A program made the translations under genes and the position numbers. Of a stretch of 64,000 bases of DNA, positions 16,364 through 24,699 are shown piece by piece. Location of the stretch: contig CAVZVW010000009.1 of NCBI GenBank assembly GCA_963778845.1, positions 682,001 to 746,000 of the forward strand, written 5' to 3'. A model generated the notes under the pieces. That model made no database searches, had not been told where the DNA came from, and was given only the letters and a program-made list of their open reading frames with translations. The stretch's first letter is position 1. Every line of letters begins with the position of its first letter. The stretch comes from CAVZVW01 sp963778845 (GTDB lineage: Bacteria; Actinomycetota; Actinomycetes; Actinomycetales; Kineosporiaceae).

Positions 16364-16938
16364 CCAGCGACTCCGACCGCGACGGTCCCGGTGAGGCACC
16401 GGGGCAGGAAGAGCACGACGACGTCCCCGGCCTGGGCGGCGACCTGGGAGACGAGCTGGACGTCGACACGGCGTTCGCCGAGATCGTCGCGGGCTGGGCG
16501 GCCGACGCGCCCGCGGGTATCGGCCCCTGGCCCGCATCGGAGGACGTCGACCCCGAGGACTCCTCCCAGCGGCGAGACCGCCGCGCGCGGCATCTTCGCG
16601 ACGACGCCGAAGCCGGCCCCCCGGCCGCCGAAGCGGGCCCCACGCTGTCCGCCTACTGGCGCGACGGTGGGGTGGACGAGGCAGCCGCGAGCGACCCGGA
16701 CCGCTTCGTCCCTCCCGACCCTCCACCGCTCCCGCGCGGCGACCTGCTCTTCCGGCTCGCGTGGGCAGGGGTGATAGGCGGCCCGCTGTTCCTGGTGATC
16801 GCCGTCATCTTCTGGCCCTCGCTGCCCCAGACGCTGCTGCTCGTCGCGCTGATGGCCTTCGTCGGCGGGTTCGTCACGCTGGTGGCCCGCATGCCCGGGG
16901 AACGCGGCGAGGACGACGACGACGGCGCCGTCGTCTGA
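16360..16938 (+). CDS. Acidic membrane protein of unknown function
   Basis: A 192-residue protein I do not recognise by function. Residues 1-115 are very acidic and low in complexity (SDSDRDGPGEAPGQEEHDD; later DVDPEDSS), with two short conserved-looking blocks (GPTLSAYWRDGG, RFVPPDPPPLPRGDLLFRLAW). Two closely spaced hydrophobic segments follow (about 134-150 and 153-172), and the C-terminus is a run of Glu/Asp. The same layout, PPxPPLPRGDLLxRLAW before a C-terminal membrane pair, recurs in small actinobacterial membrane proteins. It overlaps the hydrolase gene by 4 bp (GTGA) and so is cotranslated with it. Confidence 0.8.
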   Translation: MTSDSDRDGPGEAPGQEEHDDVPGLGGDLGDELDVDTAFAEIVAGWAADAPAGIGPWPASEDVDPEDSSQRRDRRARHLRDDAEAGPPAAEAGPTLSAYWRDGGVDEAAASDPDRFVPPDPPPLPRGDLLFRLAWAGVIGGPLFLVIAVIFWPSLPQTLLLVALMAFVGGFVTLVARMPGERGEDDDDGAVV

Positions 16939-16979
16939 CTCCGTGCTCGTCTGACTGCCCGCTCGCCTGACTCGGGCCC

Positions 16980-17948
16980 TCAACCGGCCCGGGCCAGGTC
17001 CGCGGCACCCACGAGGCCCGCCTCCGGCCCGAGGGCCGCCTGCACGATCCGCGGCTCGGGCCTGAAGCCGCGGCCTGTGAGCGTTCGGCGGAACGACTCG
17101 CGCGCGGGGCGCAGCAACAGCTCCCCGGCGTCGGAGACCCCGCCGCCGATCACGAAGATCCCCGGGTCCAGGGCGGCCGCGAGGTTGGCCAGGCCGATGC
17201 CCAGCCACCGGCCGACGTCCTCGAACAGCTCGATAGCCACGGAGTCGCCCTCGCGGGCAGCCTGGGTGATGACGGGTCCGATGAGCGCGTCGATGTCACC
17301 GGCGACCCGCTCCACCAGGGGTACGGTCACCGGCGACCCGGCCCTGGCCAGCTCGCGCGCCTCCCGCCCGAGCACGTTGCCCGATGCGTACTGCTCCAGG
17401 CAGCCCCGGTTGCCGCACTCGCACCGGCGCCCGTCGGGCACCACCACCATGTGCCCGAACTCCCCCGCCATCCCCCATCGACCCCGCTGGACCCGGCCGT
17501 CGTCGACGATGCCGCCGCCGATGCCCGTGCCCAATGTCACGCACACCACTCGCGGCTCCCCGATAGCCGCGCCGAAGCGCCACTCGGCCCACGCAGCGGC
17601 GTTCGCGTCGTTCTCCACCACGACAGGCAGCCCCAGGGCAGCTGTCACGGTCTCGCGCAGAGGCTCGTTTCGCCACGCCAGGTGCGGCGCGAAGAGCACG
17701 TGGGCCCGGTCGGCGTCCACGAAGCCGGCGGCGCCGATGCCGACCGCCGCGACGTCGTGCCGCTCGCGCAGGCGCGTGACCACGGCGACGATCGTGTCCT
17801 CGACGGCCCTCGGGTCCCGCGACGGGGTGCCGGCCCGCGCCCTGGCCAGCACCCGGCCGGAGATGTCGACGACACCTGCTGCCACCTTGGTGCCGCCGAT
17901 GTCGACGCCGATGGCCAGGGGGGCGGACGGCGCGTCGGCGCCGCTCAC
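16980..17948 (-). CDS. ROK-family glucokinase, copy 1
   Basis: A 322-residue ROK (repressor-ORF-kinase) sugar kinase without a DNA-binding domain. The ATP loop is GVDIGGTKVAAGVVD; substrate/catalytic block is ENDANAAAWAEWRFG; the ROK zinc motif is CECGNRGCLEQYASG after GEFGHMVVV. It would phosphorylate glucose with ATP. The GTG start overlaps the stop of the second ROK gene by 4 bp. The two tandem kinases align along their whole length, so they arose by duplication; which one is the main glucokinase cannot be told from sequence. Confidence 0.88.
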   Translation of the reverse strand: MSGADAPSAPLAIGVDIGGTKVAAGVVDISGRVLARARAGTPSRDPRAVEDTIVAVVTRLRERHDVAAVGIGAAGFVDADRAHVLFAPHLAWRNEPLRETVTAALGLPVVVENDANAAAWAEWRFGAAIGEPRVVCVTLGTGIGGGIVDDGRVQRGRWGMAGEFGHMVVVPDGRRCECGNRGCLEQYASGNVLGREARELARAGSPVTVPLVERVAGDIDALIGPVITQAAREGDSVAIELFEDVGRWLGIGLANLAAALDPGIFVIGGGVSDAGELLLRPARESFRRTLTGRGFRPEPRIVQAALGPEAGLVGAADLARAG

Positions 17949-18889
17949 GCCAACCGTGCCAGGTCCGCGGCGCCGATGATGCCCGCGTCGTTGCCCAGCT
18001 GTGCCGCCCGGATCTCCAGGCGCGGGCGGTAGTCGGCCGCCGAGAGCAGGGACAGGTACGCCTCGCGCGTCGGCCCGAGCAGCAGGTCCCCCAGCTCGCT
18101 GACCCCGCCGCCGACGACCACCAGTGCCGGGTCGAGCACGGCGGCGACGCCGGCGATGCCCTCCCCCAGCCATCGGCCCAGCTCGGCGACCAGCTCCCTG
18201 GCTGCCGGGTCGCCCTCTGCGGCGGCCTTGCTCACCATGCTCCCGTTGATGTTCTCGGCCTGACCGCCGGCCAGCCGAAGCAACCGCTCGGCGTGTGCTG
18301 GGCGGGAGCGGGCCACGGCGCGGGCCTCCCGGACCAGGGCAGACCCTGATGTGTACTGCTCCCAACATCCCAGCTGACCGCACCCGCAAGGCAGGCCGTC
18401 GGGGACCATGCGGACGTGCCCGAACTCGGCGGCGCTGCCGAACGCCCCGCGCAGCAGCCGCCCGTCCAGCACGACGCCGCCCCCCAGACCGGTGCCCACG
18501 GTCAGCAGCACCATGTCGGAGACGTCGCGCCCGCCGCCGAAGCGGAACTCCCCCCAGGCAGCGGCGTTGGCGTCGTTCTCCACGATGACCGGCAGGCCCA
18601 GCCGCGGCGTGAGCAGCTGCCGCAGGGGGCGGTCGCGTACGGGCAGGTTCGGCGTGAAGCGCAGGGTCGAGCGGCGCTCGTCAACGAAGCCCGCGGCGGC
18701 GATCCCCGCCGCGACGACGTCGTGCGACTGGCGAAGCTGGTGGACCGCGTCGATGATCCCGTCCTCGACTGCCTGCGCGCTCACGACCGGGGTGGATATC
18801 CGGACCTGCGCCAGCACGCGCCCGTCGGGGTCGACGACACCTGCGGCGATCTTGGTGCCGCCCACGTCGACGCCGATCGTGAGTTCCAC
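17945..18889 (-). CDS. ROK-family glucokinase, copy 2
   Basis: A 314-residue ROK sugar kinase, paralogous to the next gene in the operon. Visible motifs: GVDVGGTKIAAGVVDPDG (phosphate loop), ENDANAAAWGEFRFGGG with the catalytic Asp, AEFGHVRMVPDGLPCGCGQLGCWEQYTSG with the zinc Cys residues. The GTG has a good TAGGAG ribosome site 8 bases upstream. The gene follows the Cys-motif gene by 60 bp in the SRPBCC-arsA operon. Streptomyces has a single GlkA in this neighbourhood, as far as I remember, so the extra copy looks lineage-specific. Confidence 0.88.
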   Translation of the reverse strand: MELTIGVDVGGTKIAAGVVDPDGRVLAQVRISTPVVSAQAVEDGIIDAVHQLRQSHDVVAAGIAAAGFVDERRSTLRFTPNLPVRDRPLRQLLTPRLGLPVIVENDANAAAWGEFRFGGGRDVSDMVLLTVGTGLGGGVVLDGRLLRGAFGSAAEFGHVRMVPDGLPCGCGQLGCWEQYTSGSALVREARAVARSRPAHAERLLRLAGGQAENINGSMVSKAAAEGDPAARELVAELGRWLGEGIAGVAAVLDPALVVVGGGVSELGDLLLGPTREAYLSLLSAADYRPRLEIRAAQLGNDAGIIGAADLARLA

Positions 18890-18949
18890 GCTGCTCGCTC
18901 CTAGCTCGTCGTCGTCCGGCTCGCCCTACGCCGCCGCCTCGTGCCCGTC

Positions 18950-19411
18950 TCAGTCGCTGATGTCGATCCGCTCCACCGTCGGTGGGCTCGTGGGTCGCCC
19001 TCCCGGCGGCCAGTCGGCCTGCGCCGGCTGGGCTGCCGCCAGCTCGCGGACGGCCGCCAGCAGGCTCGTCAAGGCCGCCTCCAGATGCTCGACGGCCTGC
19101 GGATGAGCACGGCGCAACGCCGCCAGACCCTGGCAGACGGGACAGAAGCGGCAATCCTGGGAGTCATCCGCGCCCGAGTGGGCCGTCCCTGGGCCGTCGG
19201 AAGCGCTGTGGCGCTCGACGCCGGGGGCCTCCGCGGCTGCGGCGGCGGCCCAGCCGGAGGCGACGTGCCGCAGTGTGGCGAGGAGGTCGGCGGCGCCGTC
19301 CCCCGAGGGGTTCCCCTCGGGGGACGGGCTCCCACTGCTGGACGGCACGGCCCCGCCCGGCCGGCTCGGCCCGTTCGGCCGGCTCACCCCGCTCGGCCGG
19401 CTGGCCGTCAC
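18950..19411 (-). CDS. Small Cys-motif protein next to ArsA ATPase
   Basis: A 153-residue protein of unknown function. The first 60 residues are Pro/Ser/Gly-rich (VTASRPSGVSRPNGPSRPGG) and probably disordered. The conserved part is DDSQDCRFCPVCQGLAALRR near residue 90, a CxxCPxC cluster able to bind metal, followed by an amphipathic helix (HLEAALTSLLAAVREL). I recall similar proteins beside ArsA-type ATPases in Streptomyces. The GTG overlaps the ArsA stop by 4 bp, so it is coupled to it and may be its partner. Confidence 0.75.
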   Translation of the reverse strand: MTASRPSGVSRPNGPSRPGGAVPSSSGSPSPEGNPSGDGAADLLATLRHVASGWAAAAAAEAPGVERHSASDGPGTAHSGADDSQDCRFCPVCQGLAALRRAHPQAVEHLEAALTSLLAAVRELAAAQPAQADWPPGGRPTSPPTVERIDISD

Positions 19412-20625
19412 GGTGCCCGCCACAGCTGAGGGTCCGGCTCGAACGTGACCCGCAACCGCCCCTCGCGCAGCGACGCGCCGGCGACGGTGCAGCGGCGCAG
19501 GACGCTGGGCAGGGCCACGACGCGCCGATGCTCGCCAAGACCGACCGTCAGCTCGTCGCCGGAACGCGACAGCCGCAGGTCCTCCCGGCGCGCCAGGGGC
19601 AGGTCGAGCACCAGGGCGAACTGCGCGCCGTCCCGCTCCACGCGCATGGTCTCGCCGGCCTCGGGGGCGTCGGTGAGCAGCCCCGCCCCGGCCGCGCCAG
19701 GCGGGCCGTAGAGCTGTTCGGCAAGCGCGGCGAGCGCGTCGCGCCCCACGGGCTCGGCCGTGGCGAGCTCGAGGACCCGCACCGGCACCGGGGCGAAGGA
19801 CTCCTCGACCTGGGCGAGAACGCCGGACTGGGCCGACACCCACGCCCGCAGCCACGCCGGGCCGTCGTCTGCGGGGAAGACCCGGTTCGCCACGACCTCG
19901 TCGACCACATAGCCGTAGAGGCTCAGGGTCGTCCACGTCCTGCGCGCCTCGGCCAGGGGCACGGCCTCGGGGGTCAGCACGAGCCGCACCGACGTCGACG
20001 GCGAGACAAGCATGTCGCGGACTCCGGCGAGCTCGTCGCAGAGCCGCTGGGCCACCTCGACGAGCCGGTCGCCGGTCAGTGCGCCGGTGTTGCCCGCCGA
20101 TGGGCGGCGGTGCTGTCCGGCCAGGGCGAGCACGCGCGCGACCCGCCGGTCCAGGGGCAGGAGCCGCTGGATCGCCCGGGTCAGCACCTCCGGCGCCGCC
20201 AGCAGCCGCAGCGTCTCCGCGGTGGGAGCCGCGTCGACGACCACCAGGTCCCAGCCTCCGTCTCTCACCTGGTCGCGCAGCTCCAGCAGGGCCAGCACCT
20301 GCTCCGCGCCCGGCAGGTCGGTGAGCTCCTCGGCCATGACGGGGTCGACGCCGACCGCCTCCATCACACCCAGCATGTGCTCCTGGACACCCCGCCACGT
20401 TCGAAGCCCGCGTGCCCGCGGTTGCACCTGCTGGGCGAACAAACCGGGCAGCACCTCCGACGGCGCCGAGCCGACCCGAACGTCGAGCGCATCGGCGAGG
20501 GAGTGGGCGGCGTCGGTGGAGGCGACGAGGGTCTTCACCCCGCAGCGGGAGGCGTGGACGGCGGTGGCCGCCGCGATCGTGGTCTTGCCGACCCCGCCCT
20601 TGCCGGTGAAGAGGAGAACGCGCAA
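19408..20625 (-). CDS. ArsA/Get3-family anion-transporting-like ATPase
   Basis: A 405-residue soluble P-loop ATPase of the ArsA/Get3 group. The deviant Walker A FTGKGGVGKTT is at residues 6-16, switch I is DAAHSLADAL near 39-48, and DLVVVDAAPTAETLRLLA is the Walker B/switch II region. The C-terminal 90 residues form a small all-beta domain (MRVERDGAQFALVLDLPLARRE...) found in actinobacterial members. There is no arsenic gene nearby, so resistance is unlikely; a membrane-protein targeting or envelope role is possible. The start is TTG with AGAGG 6 bases upstream, 3 bp after the SRPBCC gene stop. Confidence 0.85.
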   Translation of the reverse strand: MRVLLFTGKGGVGKTTIAAATAVHASRCGVKTLVASTDAAHSLADALDVRVGSAPSEVLPGLFAQQVQPRARGLRTWRGVQEHMLGVMEAVGVDPVMAEELTDLPGAEQVLALLELRDQVRDGGWDLVVVDAAPTAETLRLLAAPEVLTRAIQRLLPLDRRVARVLALAGQHRRPSAGNTGALTGDRLVEVAQRLCDELAGVRDMLVSPSTSVRLVLTPEAVPLAEARRTWTTLSLYGYVVDEVVANRVFPADDGPAWLRAWVSAQSGVLAQVEESFAPVPVRVLELATAEPVGRDALAALAEQLYGPPGAAGAGLLTDAPEAGETMRVERDGAQFALVLDLPLARREDLRLSRSGDELTVGLGEHRRVVALPSVLRRCTVAGASLREGRLRVTFEPDPQLWRAP

Positions 20626-20628
20626 GGG

Positions 20629-21072
20629 CTACCTCTCGACCCGCTTCTTGAGCTCGTTGAGTGCGGTATCGATGATCACTTTCTCCGCCTTGCGCCGGAG
20701 CATGCCCAGCATGGGGACACGCAGGTCCACCGACAGTGTGTATGTCACGGCACAGCCCTGCGCCGCGGCTCCGAGACGGTACGCGCCATCCATGGCCTTG
20801 AGCACCCCTGCCTCGACCAGGGTCCAGGAGACGACGCCCGTGCCGTCCTCGGCGAAGTCCCAGGTGTAGGCGAGGGTGTAGGTGTCACGGATCGCGCCGG
20901 CGTCGAGCCTGAACCGCACCTGCTGCGCCCACCCGTTCTCGTCGGAGGCGAGCACCTCGGCCGAGCGGACCGCCCCCGTCCACTCCGGGTACGCCTGGAA
21001 GTCGGCGATGACCTCGAGCACCGCCTCCGGCGAGGAGTCGACGACGATGCTCGACTCGGTGCGGTCGGCCAT
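20629..21072 (-). CDS. SRPBCC-family (polyketide cyclase/START-like) protein
   Basis: A 147-residue single-domain SRPBCC protein with a hydrophobic ligand-binding cavity. The N-terminus MADRTESSIVVDSSPEAVLEVIADFQAYPEWTG and the C-terminal helix (KAEKVIIDTALNELKKRVER) are typical of the actinobacterial cyclase/dehydrase group near ArsA ATPases and acyl-CoA synthetases. The ATG at 21072 has GGGAGAGG about 7 bases upstream and defines the operon's first gene; longer in-frame starts give an unconvincing Arg-rich N-terminus. The ligand is unknown. Confidence 0.85.
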   Translation of the reverse strand: MADRTESSIVVDSSPEAVLEVIADFQAYPEWTGAVRSAEVLASDENGWAQQVRFRLDAGAIRDTYTLAYTWDFAEDGTGVVSWTLVEAGVLKAMDGAYRLGAAAQGCAVTYTLSVDLRVPMLGMLRRKAEKVIIDTALNELKKRVER

Positions 21073-21305
21073 GTGATCGCCTCTCCCGTCGTGTCGGCGG
21101 CGCTCGCCGAAGGCTACCGGCAGGAAGCCGAGCGGTGCAGCGGCAGGTCGAGTGCAGCCGGTCGAGCACGGCCGGTCGCGCCCAGCCGCAGGCCGGGGCC
21201 GGTGCATGCGACATCGGGGGCGCTATCCGGCACCGATCCCGCACAGGGACCCCCAAGGCATCGTCGGCACCCTCGAGGCTGCCGGTGTCGGACCAGGCCG
21301 TCGCC

Positions 21306-21934
21306 TCAGACCAGGTAGCCCACGAGAGCCATGAGGACGACCGCCACCGCGAGCAGCAGCATCCCGCCACCCGCCGCGACCAACGTGCGCCCGGCCGGGG
21401 ACCCGGTCAGGCGCGTGAGGCCCGAGAGGCGCCCGGGGAGCGCAACCCCGGCCTCGGTCGCCCGGAGCTGCTCCAGCATGGCGTCGGCCATCCGGGCCTC
21501 GACGAGGCGGACCTCCGCCTCGGCATCCTCCAAGGCACCGTCGACCTCCGGTGAGTGCTTGTGCGCCCTGTACGCCTTCGCATCAGCCAGACACACCGGG
21601 AAAGGGGGGTCGGGGGAAGGGGGCTCGGGGGAAGGGGGCTCGGGGGAAGGGGCTGGGGGGGCTCGGGGCGTACGGGTGTCGCAGGCACACCAGGCGTGGG
21701 CGATGCCGAGTCCCGGGCCATGCGAGCCACGGGGACCGCCGGGGCAGGTGGGGCAGGTGGGGCAGGCGGGGCAGGTGGGGCCGCCGGAGGCGCTGGGGCC
21801 AGGCACAGCGTGCACCAGGCGTCGCCGGTGCGCAGGCGGGACCCGCACGCCGTGCACCTGGCCGTCGCGGCACCCAGCGGCGAGCCGGCGTGTTCACCCA
21901 AGCCGTGGCCAGCACGGCGCCCCGTCTCCATCAC
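21306..21934 (-). pseudogene. Zinc-ribbon, Pro-rich, membrane-anchored protein split by a frameshift
   Basis: One gene appears to lie in two frames. The 5' part (21934 to about 21650) begins with GTG-ATG and encodes a zinc ribbon (CTACGSRLRTGDAWCTLC) and an Ala/Pro linker. The 3' part, from about 21680 down to 21306, encodes a helical segment (GALEDAEAEVRLVEARMADAM), a linker and a C-terminal membrane segment (VAAGGGMLLLAVAVVLMALVGYLV). Joining them needs one lost base (or two extra) inside the G-rich 15-bp repeats at 21602-21661. The cause could be a true contingency frameshift or a homopolymer sequencing error. Function unknown. Confidence 0.65.
21602..21661. repeat. 15-bp G-rich tandem repeat within the split gene
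   Basis: Four consecutive 15-base units: AAGGGGGGTCGGGGG, AAGGGGGCTCGGGGG twice, and AAGGGGCTGGGGGGG. The last unit has a 7-G run and the first a 6-G run, the likely place of the frame break. Confidence 0.85.
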
Positions 21935-22151
21935 CGGTCCTTGTCGGCATTCCCGGCACGCGACTTGACCGCCGGCACCGACTGCACCACCTCAGCCGCA
22001 CGACGAACCGGACCCCCGACGCTCGTCGTTCGAGGCGGGTCCGCACTTCCCCTCCCTTCCCAACGCCCGCGATGGGTAGGGTCGGGCAAGGTCCCGCCGC
22101 GCGCATGGACGGTCAGCGCGAAGGACAGGCGAGCGCGAAGGAGTCCGCACT

Positions 22152-23945
22152 GTGAGCTTGCGCGAGTACAGCGTGGCGACCCTGGTCCCCCCCGACCAAG
22201 CCAAGAACCTCACCGAGATCCTGGTCACGAACGCGACCCAGGCGCCACACGACGTGGTGTTCAGCCGGCGGGTGGACGGGCGGTGGCACGACGTGACGTG
22301 CCGTGAGTACCTCGCCGAGGTGATGGCCCTGGCCAAGGGGCTGGTCGCGGCGGGTGTGCAGGCCGGCGACCGCGTGGGCCTGATGAGCAAGACCCGCTAC
22401 GAGTGGACGCTGACCGACTTCGCGATCTGGTTCGCCGGAGCGGTCACGGTACCGATCTACGAGACGTCGTCGGCCGAACAGGTCTCATGGATCCTGGTCG
22501 ACTCCGGTGCGGTGGCCTGCTTCGTCGAGACGCCCGGCCATGCCGCACTCCTCGCGGGGGTCCGTGAGGGGCTGCCCGCGCTGCGCGAGGTGTGGAGCTT
22601 CGACGCCGACGCCGTGGACGACCTCGCGACGGCGGGTGCCGGCGTGCCCGACGAGGAGATCGCCCGCCGCCGGGCGGCCCTGTCGGGAGAGTCGCTGGCG
22701 ACGATCATCTACACCTCCGGCACGACCGGTCGCCCGAAGGGGTGCGAGCTCACCCACGCGAACTTCCGAGAGACGGCCGACAACGTCGTCGCCATGATTC
22801 CCCAGGTGCTGCGCTCCCCCGGGGCCAGCACCCTGCTGTTCCTGCCCTTGGCACACGTCTTCGCCCGGCTGGTCCAGGTGCTGTGCGTCACCGCACGAGC
22901 CCGCATGGGGCACAGCAGCGACGTGAAGAACCTGCTCGACGACCTCGCGCAGTTCCAGCCGACGTTCATCCTGGCCGTGCCGCGCGTCTTCGAGAAGATC
23001 TACAACTCGAGCGAGGCCCGGGCCGAGGCGAGTGGTCGCGGTGCCGTCTTCAAGGTCGCCGCCGACACGGCGGTCGCCTACAGCGAAGCACTGGCGGCCG
23101 GGGGACCGAGCCTGCTGCTGCGAGTCCGCCACGCCGTCCTCGACCGCCTGGTGTACGCCAAGCTGCGCGCAGCCCTCGGCGGCAAGGTCATGTACGCCGT
23201 CTCGGGCGGCGCCCCCCTGGGGGCCCGGCTCGGTCACTTCTTCCGCGGCATCGGGGTCACGATCCTCGAAGGGTGGGGGCTCACCGAGACGACCGCCCCT
23301 GCCACTGTCAACACCCCGAGCCATCTGCGGATCGGCACTGTCGGGCGCCCGCTGCCGGGTGTGGCCGTCCTCGTGGCTGCCGACGGCGAGCTGCTGGTCA
23401 AGGGCGTCAACGTGATGCGCGGGTACTTCAACAACGCCTCGGCGACCGCCGACGCCCTCGATGACGGGTGGTTCCACACCGGTGACCTCGGCGAGGTCGA
23501 CGACGAGGGGTTCGTGCGGATCACCGGGCGCAAGAAGGAGATCCTCGTCACGGCGGGGGGCAAGAACGTCGCGCCGGCCGTGCTGGAGGACCGGCTGCGC
23601 GCTCATCCCCTGGTGTCGCAGTGCATCGTCGTCGGCGACCAGCGGCCGTTCATCGCCTGCCTGGTGACCCTGGACGCCGAGATGCTCCCCACGTGGCTCG
23701 CCAACCAGAAGAAGGCGAGGATGGACGTCGCCCAGGCGGCCGCCGACCCCGACGTGCGGGCCGAGGTCCAGCGGGCCGTCGACCACGCCAACGCGGCGGT
23801 GAGCAAGGCGGAGGCGATCCGCAAGTTCGAGATCCTCACCGTCGACTTCACCGAGGCGGGCGGGCACCTCACCCCCAAGCTGAGCCTGAAGCGCCAGGTG
23901 GTCATGAAGGAGTTCGCGGCCGAGGTCGAGGCGCTGTACGGCTGA
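22152..23945 (+). CDS. Long-chain fatty-acid-CoA ligase (FadD15-like)
   Basis: A 597-residue AMP-forming acyl-CoA synthetase that activates long-chain fatty acids with ATP and CoA. The P-loop-like motif IIYTSGTTGRPKGCELTH is near residues 190-207, then LPLAHVFARL, the A4/A5 motif GWGLTETTAPATVN, the adenylate motif DGWFHTGDLGEVDDEGFVRITGRKKE and the C-terminal GGHLTPKLSLKR with the catalytic Lys. The GTG is fixed by AAGGAG 9 bases upstream. TAGGGT at 22076-22081 could be its -10. The ABC transporter genes follow 40 bp later. Confidence 0.93.
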   Translation: MSLREYSVATLVPPDQAKNLTEILVTNATQAPHDVVFSRRVDGRWHDVTCREYLAEVMALAKGLVAAGVQAGDRVGLMSKTRYEWTLTDFAIWFAGAVTVPIYETSSAEQVSWILVDSGAVACFVETPGHAALLAGVREGLPALREVWSFDADAVDDLATAGAGVPDEEIARRRAALSGESLATIIYTSGTTGRPKGCELTHANFRETADNVVAMIPQVLRSPGASTLLFLPLAHVFARLVQVLCVTARARMGHSSDVKNLLDDLAQFQPTFILAVPRVFEKIYNSSEARAEASGRGAVFKVAADTAVAYSEALAAGGPSLLLRVRHAVLDRLVYAKLRAALGGKVMYAVSGGAPLGARLGHFFRGIGVTILEGWGLTETTAPATVNTPSHLRIGTVGRPLPGVAVLVAADGELLVKGVNVMRGYFNNASATADALDDGWFHTGDLGEVDDEGFVRITGRKKEILVTAGGKNVAPAVLEDRLRAHPLVSQCIVVGDQRPFIACLVTLDAEMLPTWLANQKKARMDVAQAAADPDVRAEVQRAVDHANAAVSKAEAIRKFEILTVDFTEAGGHLTPKLSLKRQVVMKEFAAEVEALYG

Positions 23946-23985
23946 CCGGGCAGCGCCGGGGTCTGCACCCAGGCAGACTGCACGT

Positions 23986-24699
23986 GTGACGAACCGAGCC
24001 GCAGCCGTGGAGGTGCGCGGCCTCGGTGTGCGTTTCGACAGTGTGGACGCCGTGCGCGGCCTCGACCTGTCGGTCGCGGCCGGTGGCTCGGTCGCCCTGG
24101 TCGGTCGCAACGGGGCGGGTAAGTCCACGACGCTGCGCGTGCTGGCCGGCGTCCTTCCGCCCAGCGAGGGCCAGGTGCGCGTCGACGGGGTGGACGTGAG
24201 CACCGACCCCGTCGAGGCCAAGCGCCGCACGGGCTACTGCCCCGACGTCGGCGGGCTCATCCCTCGGGCGACGCCCTGGGAGCACCTGCAGCTCGCGGCA
24301 CGGCTGCGCGGCATGCGTGGATGGGAGGCACACGCGGGTGACCTCCTCGAGCAGTTCGACCTGGCTCACGCGGCCGACCGGGTGACGGCCGGCTTCAGCC
24401 ACGGCATGGGCCGGCGCCTGTCCGTGGTGCTGGCCGCGTTCCACGCACCGGCGGTGCTGCTGCTGGACGAGCCCTTCGACGGCGTGGACCCGCTCGGGGT
24501 GGACGCGACGATGGACGTGATCGGCCGGTTACGCGCCGCGGGCAGTGCCGTCCTCGTCTCCACCCACCTGGTGTCACTGGCGGTTCGGGCTTGCGAGGAG
24601 GCCGTCGTGCTTCGCGGGGGGCACGTGGTCGCCGCCGGCCCGTCGGACGCCCTGGCGGGTGAAGCCGGCGCCGACCACTACCGGCAGCTGCTGGCGTGA
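23986..24699 (+). CDS. ABC transporter ATP-binding protein
   Basis: A 237-residue ABC ATPase of the CcmA/NatA export type. Walker A is GRNGAGKST near residues 41-49, the Q-loop region is TGYCPDVGGLIPRATPWEH, the signature is degenerate (FSHGMGRRLSVVLA instead of LSGGQ), Walker B is VLLLDEPFDGVD and the switch His is in STHL. It overlaps the permease gene by 4 bp and pairs with it as a two-component exporter of unknown substrate. CAGACT lies 6 bases before the GTG, so a leaderless internal promoter is possible. Confidence 0.9.
   Translation: MTNRAAAVEVRGLGVRFDSVDAVRGLDLSVAAGGSVALVGRNGAGKSTTLRVLAGVLPPSEGQVRVDGVDVSTDPVEAKRRTGYCPDVGGLIPRATPWEHLQLAARLRGMRGWEAHAGDLLEQFDLAHAADRVTAGFSHGMGRRLSVVLAAFHAPAVLLLDEPFDGVDPLGVDATMDVIGRLRAAGSAVLVSTHLVSLAVRACEEAVVLRGGHVVAAGPSDALAGEAGADHYRQLLA

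Noticed and set aside
18982..21318. A 778-codon plus-strand open frame
   Set aside because: Shadow frame opposite the arsA operon; composition is typical of antisense GC-rich frames.
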